In this document: in pieces, positions 43,944 to 52,472 of the stretch
How positions within the stretch are numbered: position 1 is the first letter of the stretch
How the letters are laid out: every line of letters starts with the position of its first letter
Origin: CAYNJG01 sp964397295
Lineage (GTDB): Bacteria; Planctomycetota; Planctomycetia; Pirellulales; Pirellulaceae
Assembly (NCBI GenBank): GCA_964397295.1
Contig: CAYNJG010000004.1
Coordinates: 14,230 to 78,229 of the forward strand
Reading direction: 5' to 3'
Length of the DNA stretch: 64,000 bases
The notes under the pieces: generated by a model
Seen by the model: the letters and a program-made list of their open reading frames with translations, nothing else
The model's database searches: none
Told to the model about the DNA's origin: nothing
Program-made: the position numbers and the translations under genes

Positions 43944-45660
43944 AGCCCAACGCCTCCAGATTGGACTTGATGGCTTCCTCCAAACGCGACGACTCCTCGA
44001 ACTGACCGCCAAGCTCGCCGACCAAGCGACGCATCTTGTCCTCAAACGGCTCGCCGTCGTCCTCGACTTCTTCCGCTCCCACGTAACGGCCCGGCGTGAG
44101 CACGTGGCCGTGTTCGGCGATCTCGGACTGCGTCGCACTTTTGCAGAAACCGGGGATGTCGGAGTAAGTGTCGAGTGACGAGTTGCGAGTGTCGAGCAGA
44201 GGGTTCTCTTGCCACGCGTGGTAGGTGTCGGCGATGCGGGCGATGTCGGCGCCGGTTAGCTCGCGGTGGACTCGGTCGATCAGCGTGCCCATTTTGCGGG
44301 CGTCGATGAACAGAGTCTCGCCTTTCCTGTTTCGGAATCCCTTGGCGGCTTTGTCTCGTGTCAGGAACCACAGGCAGACCGGAATCTGCGTGCTGTAAAA
44401 CAACTGACCGGGCATCGCGACCATGCAATCGACCAGATCGGCTTCGATGATCTGGCGGCGGATGTCGCCTTCGCCCGACTGGTTACTGCTCATGCTGCCG
44501 TTGGCCAGCACGAATCCGGCCGTGCCCGTCGGACTGAGATGGTGGATGAAGTGCTGCACCCATGCAAAGTTGGCGTTGCCTTTGGGAGGCGTGCCGTATT
44601 TCCAACGCACGTCTTCTTCGTTGCGGTGCCAGTCGCTGTCGTTGAACGGCGGATTGGCGATGACGTAGTCGGCTTTGAGGTCTTTGTGCAGGTCGCGGCG
44701 GAAGGTGTCGGCGTGCTCTTTGCCAAGGTCGCCGTCGATGCCGCGAATCGCAAGGTTCATCATCGCCAGACGTCGAGTGGTGGGGTTGGATTCCTGACCG
44801 TAGATGGCGATGTCGCCTTTGATTTTTGGAGCGGCGGTTTTTCCTTTGCCCTTCTTGCCGTTTCCATTGCCGGAGGCGTGGGCTTTGATGAACTTGTCGG
44901 CCTGGACGAACATACCTCCGCTGCCGCACGCCGGGTCGTAGATGCGGCCCTTGTACGGGGCCAGCATTTCCACCAGCGTGCGGACGACACAACTGGGCGT
45001 GTAGAACTGGCCGCCTTTCTTGCCTTCGGCGGATGCGAATTCAGAGAGGAAGTATTCGTAAACTCTACCGAGGATGTCTTTGGAGCGATGGGCAGTTTGT
45101 GCGTCGGACGGCGTTGTCGAGTCGCCGTCAGCGTCTGGCTTAGCGATCATCTCGATGGTGCCGATCAAGTCGATCAGCTCGCCGAGTCGCTGCTTGTCGA
45201 GTGCCGGCCGAGCGTAGTTTTTGGTGAGCGTGCCTTTGAGCTTCGGATTGTCCCGCTCGATGGCATCCATTGCGTCATCGATCAGCTTGCCGATTGTCGG
45301 CTGTTTTGCGTTGTTCTGTAGTTCCAGCCAGCGAGCTTCCTTCGGAACCCAGAATACGTTTTCGGCTCGGTACTCGTCGGCGTCCTCCGGATCAGCTCCT
45401 TCATACTCGCCTTCGCCAGCGACGAGCTTCGCGTGGTGCTCATCAAACGCATCGCTGATGTACTTGAGGAAGATCAGCCCAAGCACAGTGTGCTTATACT
45501 CGGCGGCGTCCATGTTGTTGCGAAGTTTATCCGCAGCTAACCAGAGCTTGGCTTCAAAACCAAGATTTGCAGTAGTGTCCTTCTGTTTCTTGGTGCTGGG
45601 CTTCTTAGTTGCTGCCTTCTTCTTGGTTGCTTTTTTCTTAGCTGCCTTTTTCTTGGCCAT
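43933..45660 (-). CDS. hsdM: Type I restriction-modification DNA methyltransferase (N6-adenine)
   Basis: A protein of 575 residues. Residues 1-28 are an unusual Lys/Ala-rich tail (MAKKKAAKKKATKKKAATK). Then come the N-terminal HsdM helical domain (LGFEAKLWLAADKLRNNMDA), the SAM-binding motif I DPACGSGGMFVQA and the catalytic motif IV NPPFNDSDW, typical of N6-adenine gamma-class enzymes. The C-terminus ends RLEEAIKSNLEALGYGG. It forms the methylase with HsdS (M2S). It heads the minus-strand locus; the region before it (45661-46120) must hold the promoter. Confidence 0.96.
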   Translation of the reverse strand: MAKKKAAKKKATKKKAATKKPSTKKQKDTTANLGFEAKLWLAADKLRNNMDAAEYKHTVLGLIFLKYISDAFDEHHAKLVAGEGEYEGADPEDADEYRAENVFWVPKEARWLELQNNAKQPTIGKLIDDAMDAIERDNPKLKGTLTKNYARPALDKQRLGELIDLIGTIEMIAKPDADGDSTTPSDAQTAHRSKDILGRVYEYFLSEFASAEGKKGGQFYTPSCVVRTLVEMLAPYKGRIYDPACGSGGMFVQADKFIKAHASGNGNGKKGKGKTAAPKIKGDIAIYGQESNPTTRRLAMMNLAIRGIDGDLGKEHADTFRRDLHKDLKADYVIANPPFNDSDWHRNEEDVRWKYGTPPKGNANFAWVQHFIHHLSPTGTAGFVLANGSMSSNQSGEGDIRRQIIEADLVDCMVAMPGQLFYSTQIPVCLWFLTRDKAAKGFRNRKGETLFIDARKMGTLIDRVHRELTGADIARIADTYHAWQENPLLDTRNSSLDTYSDIPGFCKSATQSEIAEHGHVLTPGRYVGAEEVEDDGEPFEDKMRRLVGELGGQFEESSRLEEAIKSNLEALGYGG

Positions 45661-46120
45661 CCGGTAACCTAGCCGTCAATAAATTCGCAAAAGTATGAGG
45701 TCTGAATCTAGCAGAAACTAAAGCTATTTGCTCGCAACCTTCGACACCCCACTACAGAATTGCGACTGAAGTTGGAGTGGTTATTTTAGATTTCAAGTTG
45801 TCAGGTTGCCAAGCTCTTCTTAACGGAACAACTCTTACATTGGTGGCAATCTGCTATCAAAACCATCACTGCCGAAGAATGAGTCTGAGGTGGTCTAGCA
45901 ACGTTTGAACGCAGAGCTCAGAGAAATCTTGGTTCTGGACAATGGGTGCCACATACATAGCTCGCTCTAGCCAGGACAACTCTCTTCACTTTCCAAAAGA
46001 CTTCGTTGCTCCAGATTCGAGGCGTTGGTCTAGCGAGTGCTTGGATGGCGGCTTTCTGATCGCAATTGAGCGACCGGAGCTTTTCGGTGGCGCAGGATTG
46101 CAAATGAATTAGCCAGCAGG
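45661..46120. other. Intergenic region upstream of hsdM
   Basis: These 460 bases carry no convincing gene on either strand. A 61-codon minus-strand frame (45918-46103) has no ribosome site or family pattern. The promoter of hsdM is expected near 45700. No copy of the tRNA-Ala 3' end was found here, so the right edge of the island is not defined. Confidence 0.55.
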
Positions 46121-46423
46121 TCAGCGAATGAAGATGGCAATAACCCCAACTAGCAAGAAGAATGCCGACGTCCGTACAAACCTACCGAGCAAGCAAGCCG
46201 CGCCGGCATACCAAGAAATACCGGTCACGTACCACACTACGGGAACCCAGAAATATGAAAGGAAGCTTTGCTGCCCGCGGCCTTCCCAGACGAATTCCAT
46301 GAATAGTAGAACCGTGGCGTAACACATCACGATGATCGCCACGATCAACCAAAGCATACCCACAGCAACAAGGCCGGAATGAACCCCTAAGTCAGTCGCC
46401 AAGTTGTCGTACTTGTTTGGCAT
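46121..46423 (-). CDS. Small membrane protein, unknown
   Basis: A protein of 100 residues with three membrane segments (LVAVGMLWLIVAIIVMCYAT near 18-40, then near 55-75 and 80-98). The start is ATG 46423; a TTG one codon earlier is possible. No family recognised. It lies just after an attC-like element, in the place of a gene cassette. Confidence 0.6.
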   Translation of the reverse strand: MPNKYDNLATDLGVHSGLVAVGMLWLIVAIIVMCYATVLLFMEFVWEGRGQQSFLSYFWVPVVWYVTGISWYAGAACLLGRFVRTSAFFLLVGVIAIFIR

Positions 46424-46450
46424 CAATGCATCCTAGAATAGATTGCAGCC

Positions 46451-46528
46451 GCCTAACGTCATCGATAACCGGGCCGGTGCGGTTGATCTTCCATTTTGAA
46501 AAACGCGTATTCGATCCGTTTGTTAGGC
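46451..46528 (-). repeat. attC-like palindromic element 1
   Basis: On the minus strand this starts GCCTAAC (46528-46522, fitting RYYYAAC) and ends GTTAGGC (46457-46451, fitting GTTRRRY). The inner parts GATCGA and ATCGAT can pair as L-type boxes. The TAA in the first box is the stop codon of the preceding gene (46523-46525), as often happens in integron cassettes. The length of 78 bases is within the attC range. The core CCTAACGT is shared with element 2. The call rests on pattern only. Confidence 0.5.
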
Positions 46529-47041
46529 AGCCGATGGGCCGAGTACGGTTCTAACCAATGCGGCCTTAGGCGAATGTCTACGATCTGAACGACCAATGCA
46601 AACGAAACCGAGTAAGATTAGAAACCTCCAACAGCGTACGGTCGGCTCAGGCACCATACGGACGGGGAACGAGCAAGTAGTATGATCGGCACAAAATCCA
46701 ACGATATCGCCGTTTGTTGCACGTGGTGAAACAAAGATATCGAGTGTCAAAGGACCATCAATAGTCACAACATCAGCGACGTTCACAACTGTTACGGACG
46801 ACATTGGATCTGCGACATTGGGAATGATGAATTCAAACGGTGCTGGCGATGAACCTGGCATTAACTCGCCACCAGCAGAAACAAACTCGAAGCCACGAGT
46901 GGTGTATGTACCTTCAATAGGCGAAACAGTGATGGGTCCGCCGCCGACTGGCCATGTGCCGATTATATTTTCCTGCGCGGACAGACGCGAAGCACAAACA
47001 CACGGCAAAATGATCAGGAACAGACGAAATGCGTTTCGCAT
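46523..47041 (-). CDS. Exported protein with PEP-CTERM-like tail
   Basis: A protein of 172 residues. A signal peptide is present (FRLFLIILPCVCASRLSAQ), followed by a beta-rich middle with SVTVVNVADVVTIDGPLTLD, and a PEP-CTERM-type end: MVPEPT, then a hydrophobic run and a basic segment, though followed by about 25 further residues, longer than usual. A strong ribosome site (AAGGAG, 6 bases before ATG) supports the start. It sits as a single gene between two attC-like elements. Its function is unknown. Confidence 0.72.
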   Translation of the reverse strand: MRNAFRLFLIILPCVCASRLSAQENIIGTWPVGGGPITVSPIEGTYTTRGFEFVSAGGELMPGSSPAPFEFIIPNVADPMSSVTVVNVADVVTIDGPLTLDIFVSPRATNGDIVGFCADHTTCSFPVRMVPEPTVRCWRFLILLGFVCIGRSDRRHSPKAALVRTVLGPSAA

Positions 47042-47071
47042 GCTATCTCCTTCGTGATTTCGAATTAGGCC

Positions 47072-47178
47072 ACCTAACGTTACCGGTAGCCGGGTACGAA
47101 GAGTTGATTATGTGTAAACAGAACCATCGGCATCCGACTGTTTTGAGCACTCCGCGTTTGTTCAATCGTTTGCTATCC
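47072..47178 (-). repeat. attC-like palindromic element 2
   Basis: The minus-strand end GTTAGGT (47078-47072) fits GTTRRRY, with the bases next to it (CCCGGCTACCGGTAAC) resembling element 1. The other end GGATAGC (47178-47172) is a degenerate RYYYAAC followed by AAACG as in element 1. Part of it (TTGAACAAACGCGGAGTGCTC) recurs with a 4-base difference near 47905-47935, at the upstream edge of the DUF4375 gene. The call is weaker than for element 1. Confidence 0.4.
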
Positions 47179-47253
47179 GGCAGTTTTCGCAGTGACAATT
47201 AGGGCCATCTTCAAATGGTCTCGCTGGTGGTTTTCATTCATCGATCGTTGGCC

Positions 47254-47338
47254 GGATAACATTTAAAATCTCGCGACAAGTGATTCCCCATTTGCTTACG
47301 CCCGGCTTCGCGACTCCTGTGCATTTTTTGTGTTATGC
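47254..47338 (-). repeat. attC-like palindromic element 3
   Basis: The ends GCATAAC (47338-47332 on the minus strand) and GTTATCC (47260-47254) pair at six of seven bases, 31 bases after the stop of the DUF4375 gene. It lies where a cassette's attC should be, but the boxes depart from consensus. Between elements 2 and 3 there are only 75 bases, with no gene. Confidence 0.33.
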
Positions 47339-47368
47339 CCGGTTGCGCTTCAGGGTTTAATCCACACT

Positions 47369-47845
47369 TCATTTCGTCACGAACGGTCCGTAGTACTTGA
47401 GCCCGAGTTCCGCGACGTCGTCCGGGTAATCCATGAATTCATACGATAGCGTACCAACGTCAGCCAGCACGCTCTCCGGCAAAGTTGAGCCAGCTTCTTT
47501 GACCGTATTCCCATCGCGATCAATCATGGGGTTTGGCATCAATGCCTGAAGTTGGTCGTGACTGAGTTTATCTATTTCTAATGCCGAAGTCAGTTTTGAA
47601 TAACAGTCGGCGACGATCTTTGCCATCTTGTCTGCACCCATCTTTTGTAGTGCGGCCAGGCCATACCGATGAGAGCCGACGCCCCAGTTGGTGATGAACT
47701 GCAGGTATCCACCGTTGTTGACGTCCGCCTCCAATCGCCAAACGGCAGCCAACTCGCGTTGCCATTCTTCCGGCAGTGACTCAAGGTCACCGTCGTGGGC
47801 GAAGGTCATCTCGTGGTACTTGTCCGTGAGATCGTACCAATCCAA
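47369..47845 (-). CDS. DUF4375 (DMP19-like) protein
   Basis: A protein of 158 residues. EADVNNGGYLQFITNWG is the family's core (VNNGGf-Q-f-N), followed by AALQKMGADKMAKIV. The start is taken as TTG 47845 because GGAGG lies six bases in front and it begins the likely domain (xDWYDLTDKYHEM). An in-frame TTG at 47932 would add 29 residues that fall in repeat-like DNA shared with attC-like element 2. The family is widespread in cassettes and immunity-type loci, with no fixed function. Confidence 0.7.
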   Translation of the reverse strand: MDWYDLTDKYHEMTFAHDGDLESLPEEWQRELAAVWRLEADVNNGGYLQFITNWGVGSHRYGLAALQKMGADKMAKIVADCYSKLTSALEIDKLSHDQLQALMPNPMIDRDGNTVKEAGSTLPESVLADVGTLSYEFMDYPDDVAELGLKYYGPFVTK

Positions 47846-48126
47846 TTGCGGCCTCCATTTGTGGCATAACGTGACGCTTCCGAAGAGTGGACCGTCCACA
47901 CCGCACGACTTTTTGGAGCACTCCGCGTTCAATCGATTGCCCGCGTGCCAATCAGTTTAAGCGTCGCCGCGTACGCGAGCAAATGAGTCAAGCAAAGCAG
48001 CGATTTTTTGCTTGCCGATGGGGTTTGCGTTTTGTCTTCCTGCGCCGCCAACGAATCTGTCTTATTGCGACACGTGTTCCGTGTCACCGACTGCATGTTT
48101 GAGTATATTTAAATGGGAAATCCATC

Positions 48127-50052
48127 ATGAAACACGAAACCACTGCTCTGCTACTCACGTTTTTATTGCTGGGCCAAGCCTTAGCGCAAAACACGGTGGA
48201 ACCGGGCGACCTCAGTGTGCGACTCAGGACTGCGGCCGCGTGGAATCCGGTTCTCGATCTCGGCAGCGAAGCGCTCGAACTTACGCCCACGGACGTTGTT
48301 CCGTTGGACGATGGAACCGGACGATTGCTGATCGCGACGCTCGGCGGAACCATCCGCGTTTTTGATCAACAAGCTGGTCTGCTCGACGAACCGCTTTTCA
48401 ATAGTCAGCAAAGTGGCCTGCAACTTCAGCAAGAATCGGGAACAACGGGTATCGTCGTGCACCCGAACTTTGCCGGCAATCCGGCCGAGTTTGGCTACGG
48501 AAAGCTCTACACGATCACGACGGAGAACGGCGCGTCAACCAGCGGGCTTTCGCCGGAGCACGTGGACTTTCCATTCGCCGGAGAAGTCCATCAAGACGTT
48601 ATTCGCGAGTGGGACCTCGGGACGATTGTTGGCAACGCGGATCAAAACTCGCTGCCAAGTATTTCTGTCAGCGATTCGCGCGAGATCCTGCGCGTCGCGC
48701 AGCCGGGGCCTTTCCATAACCTTACGGACATGGCCTTCGACCTATCACTCGAGCCAACCCATTCGGATTACGGTCAGCTTTATATCAGTAGCGGTGATGG
48801 CGGCAACAGTTTCACCAACGCATCGACGAACGCGACACGCAAGCAGGCTGCGCAAGATCTTTCTTCGATTTACGGTAACGTTCTGCGCATCAACCCGAAT
48901 CCCGATGCCCACTCGCTGGTTCGCAACAACGAAAACACCAATTTGCCGGCCTACAGCATATCCCCGATCAATCCGTTTGCCGGTGACGAAGTGGTCGAAT
49001 CGCGCGACGCCGGTACGCTCGCTGAGATCTTTGCCTACGGCCTGCGCAGTCCGTTTCGACTGAACATTGATTCGCAGCAGGGTACCATCACGTTCGGAGA
49101 CGTGGGCGAACAAAATCGCGAAGAGATTTCGCTGGTCACGCCGGGCAGTAACTCAGGTTGGGGTAGGTTCGAAGGGACACGCCAAGATAATGACTTCGTG
49201 GAACTCGCTGGTCCAGCCCCACATTCGCCGCCCGTCTTTGAATACGGTCGTGACGTGGGACGATCCGTCATTGGCGGTATCGTCTACCGAGGATCCGCGT
49301 TTCCAGAATTGTTCGGCAAATACGTGTTCGGTGACTTCGGACAATCTGGAGTTTCGGCGAGACTGTTTTACGGCTCGATCGATCCGACGGATGATAGTTT
49401 CGGCCAGATTTTCGAGTTCGATCTAAGTCGCAGTGAAGCACTCTTTCCCGTGAGCACGGACGAAGACGACACGATCGACGGCGAGGCCGCTTTGCCGGAT
49501 CGGCTGTTTAGCATCGGCGAAGACGAAAACGGTGAGCTGCTATTGATTGGCGGACAAGATCCTCGTTCAGCAGTCAGCAGCGTCGAGGGCGCGTTTCTGA
49601 TTCGACTCACTCGTGGTCTTGGTTGCGATACAAGCGGCGACGGACTCTGCACGATCGACGACTTGAATGAGTTGGTCCTGGCGAGAAATCGTGATAGTGA
49701 CGATCCGCTCTTCGACATCGACTGGGATGACGCACTTGATGGCGATGATGTGTCGTCGTGGCTCGAACAGGCAAGCGCCGAAAACGGTTTTCTCCACCGC
49801 GTGGGAGACACGAATCTCGACGGCGATGTGGACTTCGCGGACTTTCTTAGTTTGTCTGCGAACTTCGGAAATCGCGAGGCAAACTGGACGCAGGGCAACT
49901 TCGACGGGAATGAAGGAACTCAATTTGCCGATTTCTTAGCGTTGTCCGAAAACTTCGGAGCCGTCGCTACACTGCAAAACGTTCCTGAACCAAGTTTTCA
50001 CCTCTTCTTACTGTTGGTATTCTTGGCGGCAAGACAGAAACGCCGGTATTGA
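48127..50052 (+). CDS. Secreted PQQ-type sugar dehydrogenase with EF-hand repeats and PEP-CTERM tail
   Basis: A protein of 641 residues. After a signal peptide (to about residue 20) a six-bladed Glucose/Sorbosone dehydrogenase-like propeller follows: PTDVVPLDDGTGRLLIATLGG, GIVVHPNFAGN, FHNLTDMAFD, LYISSGDGG, IFAYGLRSPFRLN and GDVGEQNREEISLV are the usual blade motifs. Two dockerin-like units follow (GDTNLDGDVDFADFLSLS, NEGTQFADFLALS), then VPEPS, a hydrophobic run and RQKRRY. It is predicted to be an exported, surface-sorted oxidoreductase. The sugar is unknown. Confidence 0.92.
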   Translation: MKHETTALLLTFLLLGQALAQNTVEPGDLSVRLRTAAAWNPVLDLGSEALELTPTDVVPLDDGTGRLLIATLGGTIRVFDQQAGLLDEPLFNSQQSGLQLQQESGTTGIVVHPNFAGNPAEFGYGKLYTITTENGASTSGLSPEHVDFPFAGEVHQDVIREWDLGTIVGNADQNSLPSISVSDSREILRVAQPGPFHNLTDMAFDLSLEPTHSDYGQLYISSGDGGNSFTNASTNATRKQAAQDLSSIYGNVLRINPNPDAHSLVRNNENTNLPAYSISPINPFAGDEVVESRDAGTLAEIFAYGLRSPFRLNIDSQQGTITFGDVGEQNREEISLVTPGSNSGWGRFEGTRQDNDFVELAGPAPHSPPVFEYGRDVGRSVIGGIVYRGSAFPELFGKYVFGDFGQSGVSARLFYGSIDPTDDSFGQIFEFDLSRSEALFPVSTDEDDTIDGEAALPDRLFSIGEDENGELLLIGGQDPRSAVSSVEGAFLIRLTRGLGCDTSGDGLCTIDDLNELVLARNRDSDDPLFDIDWDDALDGDDVSSWLEQASAENGFLHRVGDTNLDGDVDFADFLSLSANFGNREANWTQGNFDGNEGTQFADFLALSENFGAVATLQNVPEPSFHLFLLLVFLAARQKRRY

Positions 50053-50071
50053 ACTTTCTAGCGAGAACGAC

Positions 50072-50584
50072 ATGAAACGAATATTTGCCTTCGTGACGAG
50101 AGTGTCCTGCGGCATATTGTTAGTGACGATGGTTGTGTCTCTGGCGACTGCCAAACCGCAAGAAACTGTTGCTCCCAAAGATAATCGGGTGACTGCCGAT
50201 CCAGACGTGACCGAGATCACTGAGCTCATGAGCAAGCAAGTCAGAGCTTGGAACGCGGCGGACATTCCTGAATTCATGAAGTACTACTGGAAGTCTGACA
50301 AACTCACGTTTAGCTCGGGCGGTACCACACGTCGCGGTTGGAAAGCGACGCTTGAGTCCTACCAGAAAAAATATCCGACGCCGGAGAAGATGGGGCAGCT
50401 TCGTTTTTCCAATCTGGAGATCGACGTGTTGGGCGAGGGCGTGGCGTTGGTGCTAGGAGAGTGGCAGCTAAAGCGCGCAGACGATCCAGATATCGGTGGT
50501 AACTTTAGTTTGGTCTTTCGTAAGCTTGAAGGTCACTGGCTGATCATCCACGACCATTCTTCGGCACGAGACAATCTTCCGTAA
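50072..50584 (+). CDS. Secreted NTF2-like (DUF4440/SnoaL) protein
   Basis: A protein of 170 residues. A signal peptide is present (to about residue 27). The NTF2-like pattern ITELMSKQVRAWNAADIPEFM, YYWKSDKLTFSSGG, then LGEWQLKRADDPDIGG and GHWLIIHDHSS matches the DUF4440-type snoal-like domain, which forms a cone-shaped pocket. The start is 20 bases after the dehydrogenase gene, and the two are probably cotranscribed. The ligand is unknown. Confidence 0.85.
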   Translation: MKRIFAFVTRVSCGILLVTMVVSLATAKPQETVAPKDNRVTADPDVTEITELMSKQVRAWNAADIPEFMKYYWKSDKLTFSSGGTTRRGWKATLESYQKKYPTPEKMGQLRFSNLEIDVLGEGVALVLGEWQLKRADDPDIGGNFSLVFRKLEGHWLIIHDHSSARDNLP

Positions 50585-50625
50585 TTGCAGCGACAAGAAT
50601 TGAGGATAGCGTAAACCCTGGCCAG

Positions 50626-50931
50626 TTAAGTAATGGTCAGATCGACAATGCCAGATTCCAGTTTGTTTTCATCAACGGCAACGTGTTGGAAAAGATCTTG
50701 GTAATCAGCAGCTACGAGAATCCATCGTGTCGGTTGGTCGTCATAGTTTCTGAGAATTACATCGTCTTCGATGAGTCGCGAGAGACGAAACGCGACGGCA
50801 TCATCGCCAAGCAATGTGTTGCCATACCGATCAATGAATGTCGATTTCGAGGGTGGCACTACCGCGGAGCGGTCGAGTGAAAACGGCAACGCATTTGTTT
50901 GTGCTGTCACGGTCCGCTTCACGTAAGTCAA
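50626..50931 (-). CDS. Hypothetical protein or gene fragment
   Basis: A frame of 101 residues from a TTG (or GTG 50922) without a good ribosome site. Middle part: FIDRYGNTLLGDDAVAFRLS and RWILVAADYQDLFQHVAVDE, which looks like real protein, but I recognise no family. It lies 20 bases after the next gene on the same strand ends (reading minus-wards from 50955). It may be a truncated gene. Confidence 0.4.
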   Translation of the reverse strand: MTYVKRTVTAQTNALPFSLDRSAVVPPSKSTFIDRYGNTLLGDDAVAFRLSRLIEDDVILRNYDDQPTRWILVAADYQDLFQHVAVDENKLESGIVDLTIT

Positions 50932-50954
50932 GATAACGAGTTTTTGCGTCGGGA

Positions 50955-52379
50955 CTACTTGGCTCCAGTTGCCTCGGTTTCCGGAGGTGATGAGACAAGA
51001 GCGGGCACGTTCGGAAAACTAACTATCTCACCCTCTGTCTTGAAAATTGCGATCCGACATTTTTCGGCGTAGCCTGGATCAGCGTTGGAAATCAAATATC
51101 GAACAGGATCAAATAGATCGGGAGTGAAGACCAATGCAATTCTTAGGCGTTTTGCCGCAATACAGCATTTTTCGGTAAATACGTCGGTTCGATCCGCAGG
51201 AGGTTTTAGTCGAAAACCATTTCCAAAAAGAACGCCCTTAGCGAAATCAGCAACCTCGTCTCTCGCAAAGTCTTCCTGTAGATTTCTTTCGAGTTGGGTG
51301 ATTTTTGCAATGTTTACTGCGCGCTTATCTTTCCCCTCCGCTTCACCTAGAAATCTTCCTTCTGCACTAGTGAATACCGCATCAAATTCGGATTCGCCAT
51401 CGTCAAAACCCTCAGCCGAAAATCCAAGCTGTCGTAGGGAGAATAGGATGATTTCTTCAAGTGGTTTCCCTTTTTCAAAAAGCAGGCGCCGTAGTTCGCC
51501 AATTTGAGAAAGTTCTTTCACCAGTTCTATTTTTTCGTTGTTTAGTTCCTCTATGCGTTCGGTTTTTTCTTCTATTCTAACTTCGAGTTCATTTTCTTTG
51601 GGGACGCGTAAGCTTGGAGATGCGGTCCATTCTGGCGGTGGCGTAATCTGTGAGTCTGCCTTTAACGCATCCGATACTGACAGCAAAGAGGCGGACAGTC
51701 GATGGCCGAATTGAATAGCAGTTTTCGTCCAATGTTTGTCATCTAATTCAATAAATTCTCTATCGTCGTATGTGAAAGGAGGCAGGAAAATCATAGCTCC
51801 CGACTTACCTCGTATTGCTGCGGCTACAGTCAAATCACCGCATTGCGTTTTGATGAATTCATCGGTGAATTCACCACTAATTGTTGCTAGATATGGTGAT
51901 ACGTCACCAAATTGATCCCAGTACGTCGCGAGGAATGTGAGATCGGTTGCTGGACGGACGCGTTCACCACTTCGTGCATGAACCGAGAGCTCAATTGGAA
52001 TCGCAGAATACGATGAAGCAGGTTCTACGAAATTTGTCGTCTTACGATTTCGACCGGTACCAGAGTGTTCTTTCTGACCTGTTTGAACAAATACTGTTTC
52101 CGGAGTCTGAAGGTAAACAAAAATTGTCTTCCCTGCCTCAAAAGCTGTCTTGAGTTCGGTCCGCCAGTGACTCAATTGTTCGCGTAGGCGAAAGGATCCA
52201 GATTCTCCTAACGATAGTTTTCCTCGATAGTAAGACACATGGTCCGGTTCAATGTTGAAGCCAGGGGAGTACACGATGATGTCAGCGTCAAGTAAGGACT
52301 GATTTGACCAGAAACTGACATACTCCGCAGCATTACCAGGGAGTTGGAGTCCAACGGAAAAGATTGTCCTAGCAGACAT
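50955..52379 (-). CDS. Coiled-coil protein with possible PD-(D/E)XK nuclease end
   Basis: A protein of 474 residues if started at ATG 52379; a GTG at 52472 would give 505. The N-terminal part (1-110) has an alpha/beta pattern (ADIIVYSPGFNIEPDH, then AGKTIFVYLQTPE) like a glutamine-amidotransferase-type fold. A coiled coil follows near 275-320 (VRIEEKTERIEELNNEKIEL). The C-terminal part contains FDDGESEFDAVFTSAEGRF and LGEAEGKDKRAV, the D...ExK arrangement of PD-(D/E)XK nucleases. Codon use is more A/T-rich than the neighbours. No family name is known to me. A defence or DNA-linked role is inferred from the domain mix. Confidence 0.72.
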   Translation of the reverse strand: MSARTIFSVGLQLPGNAAEYVSFWSNQSLLDADIIVYSPGFNIEPDHVSYYRGKLSLGESGSFRLREQLSHWRTELKTAFEAGKTIFVYLQTPETVFVQTGQKEHSGTGRNRKTTNFVEPASSYSAIPIELSVHARSGERVRPATDLTFLATYWDQFGDVSPYLATISGEFTDEFIKTQCGDLTVAAAIRGKSGAMIFLPPFTYDDREFIELDDKHWTKTAIQFGHRLSASLLSVSDALKADSQITPPPEWTASPSLRVPKENELEVRIEEKTERIEELNNEKIELVKELSQIGELRRLLFEKGKPLEEIILFSLRQLGFSAEGFDDGESEFDAVFTSAEGRFLGEAEGKDKRAVNIAKITQLERNLQEDFARDEVADFAKGVLFGNGFRLKPPADRTDVFTEKCCIAAKRLRIALVFTPDLFDPVRYLISNADPGYAEKCRIAIFKTEGEIVSFPNVPALVSSPPETEATGAK

Positions 52380-52472
52380 TTCGGCACTCAGGGAGTAGCG
52401 TTGCTCATTCAGGGTAGGACAGTTGAAAGCATGTGTAGGTTCGGTGCGACCAAAACGACTAACTAAGTTCAC

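Noticed and set aside
44266..45321. 351-codon plus-strand frame opposite hsdM
   Set aside because: Antisense to a certain hsdM gene; its composition is what reversed hsdM codons would give, and no family pattern is seen.
45918..46103. 61-codon minus-strand frame upstream of hsdM
   Set aside because: No ribosome site, no conserved pattern; left as intergenic.
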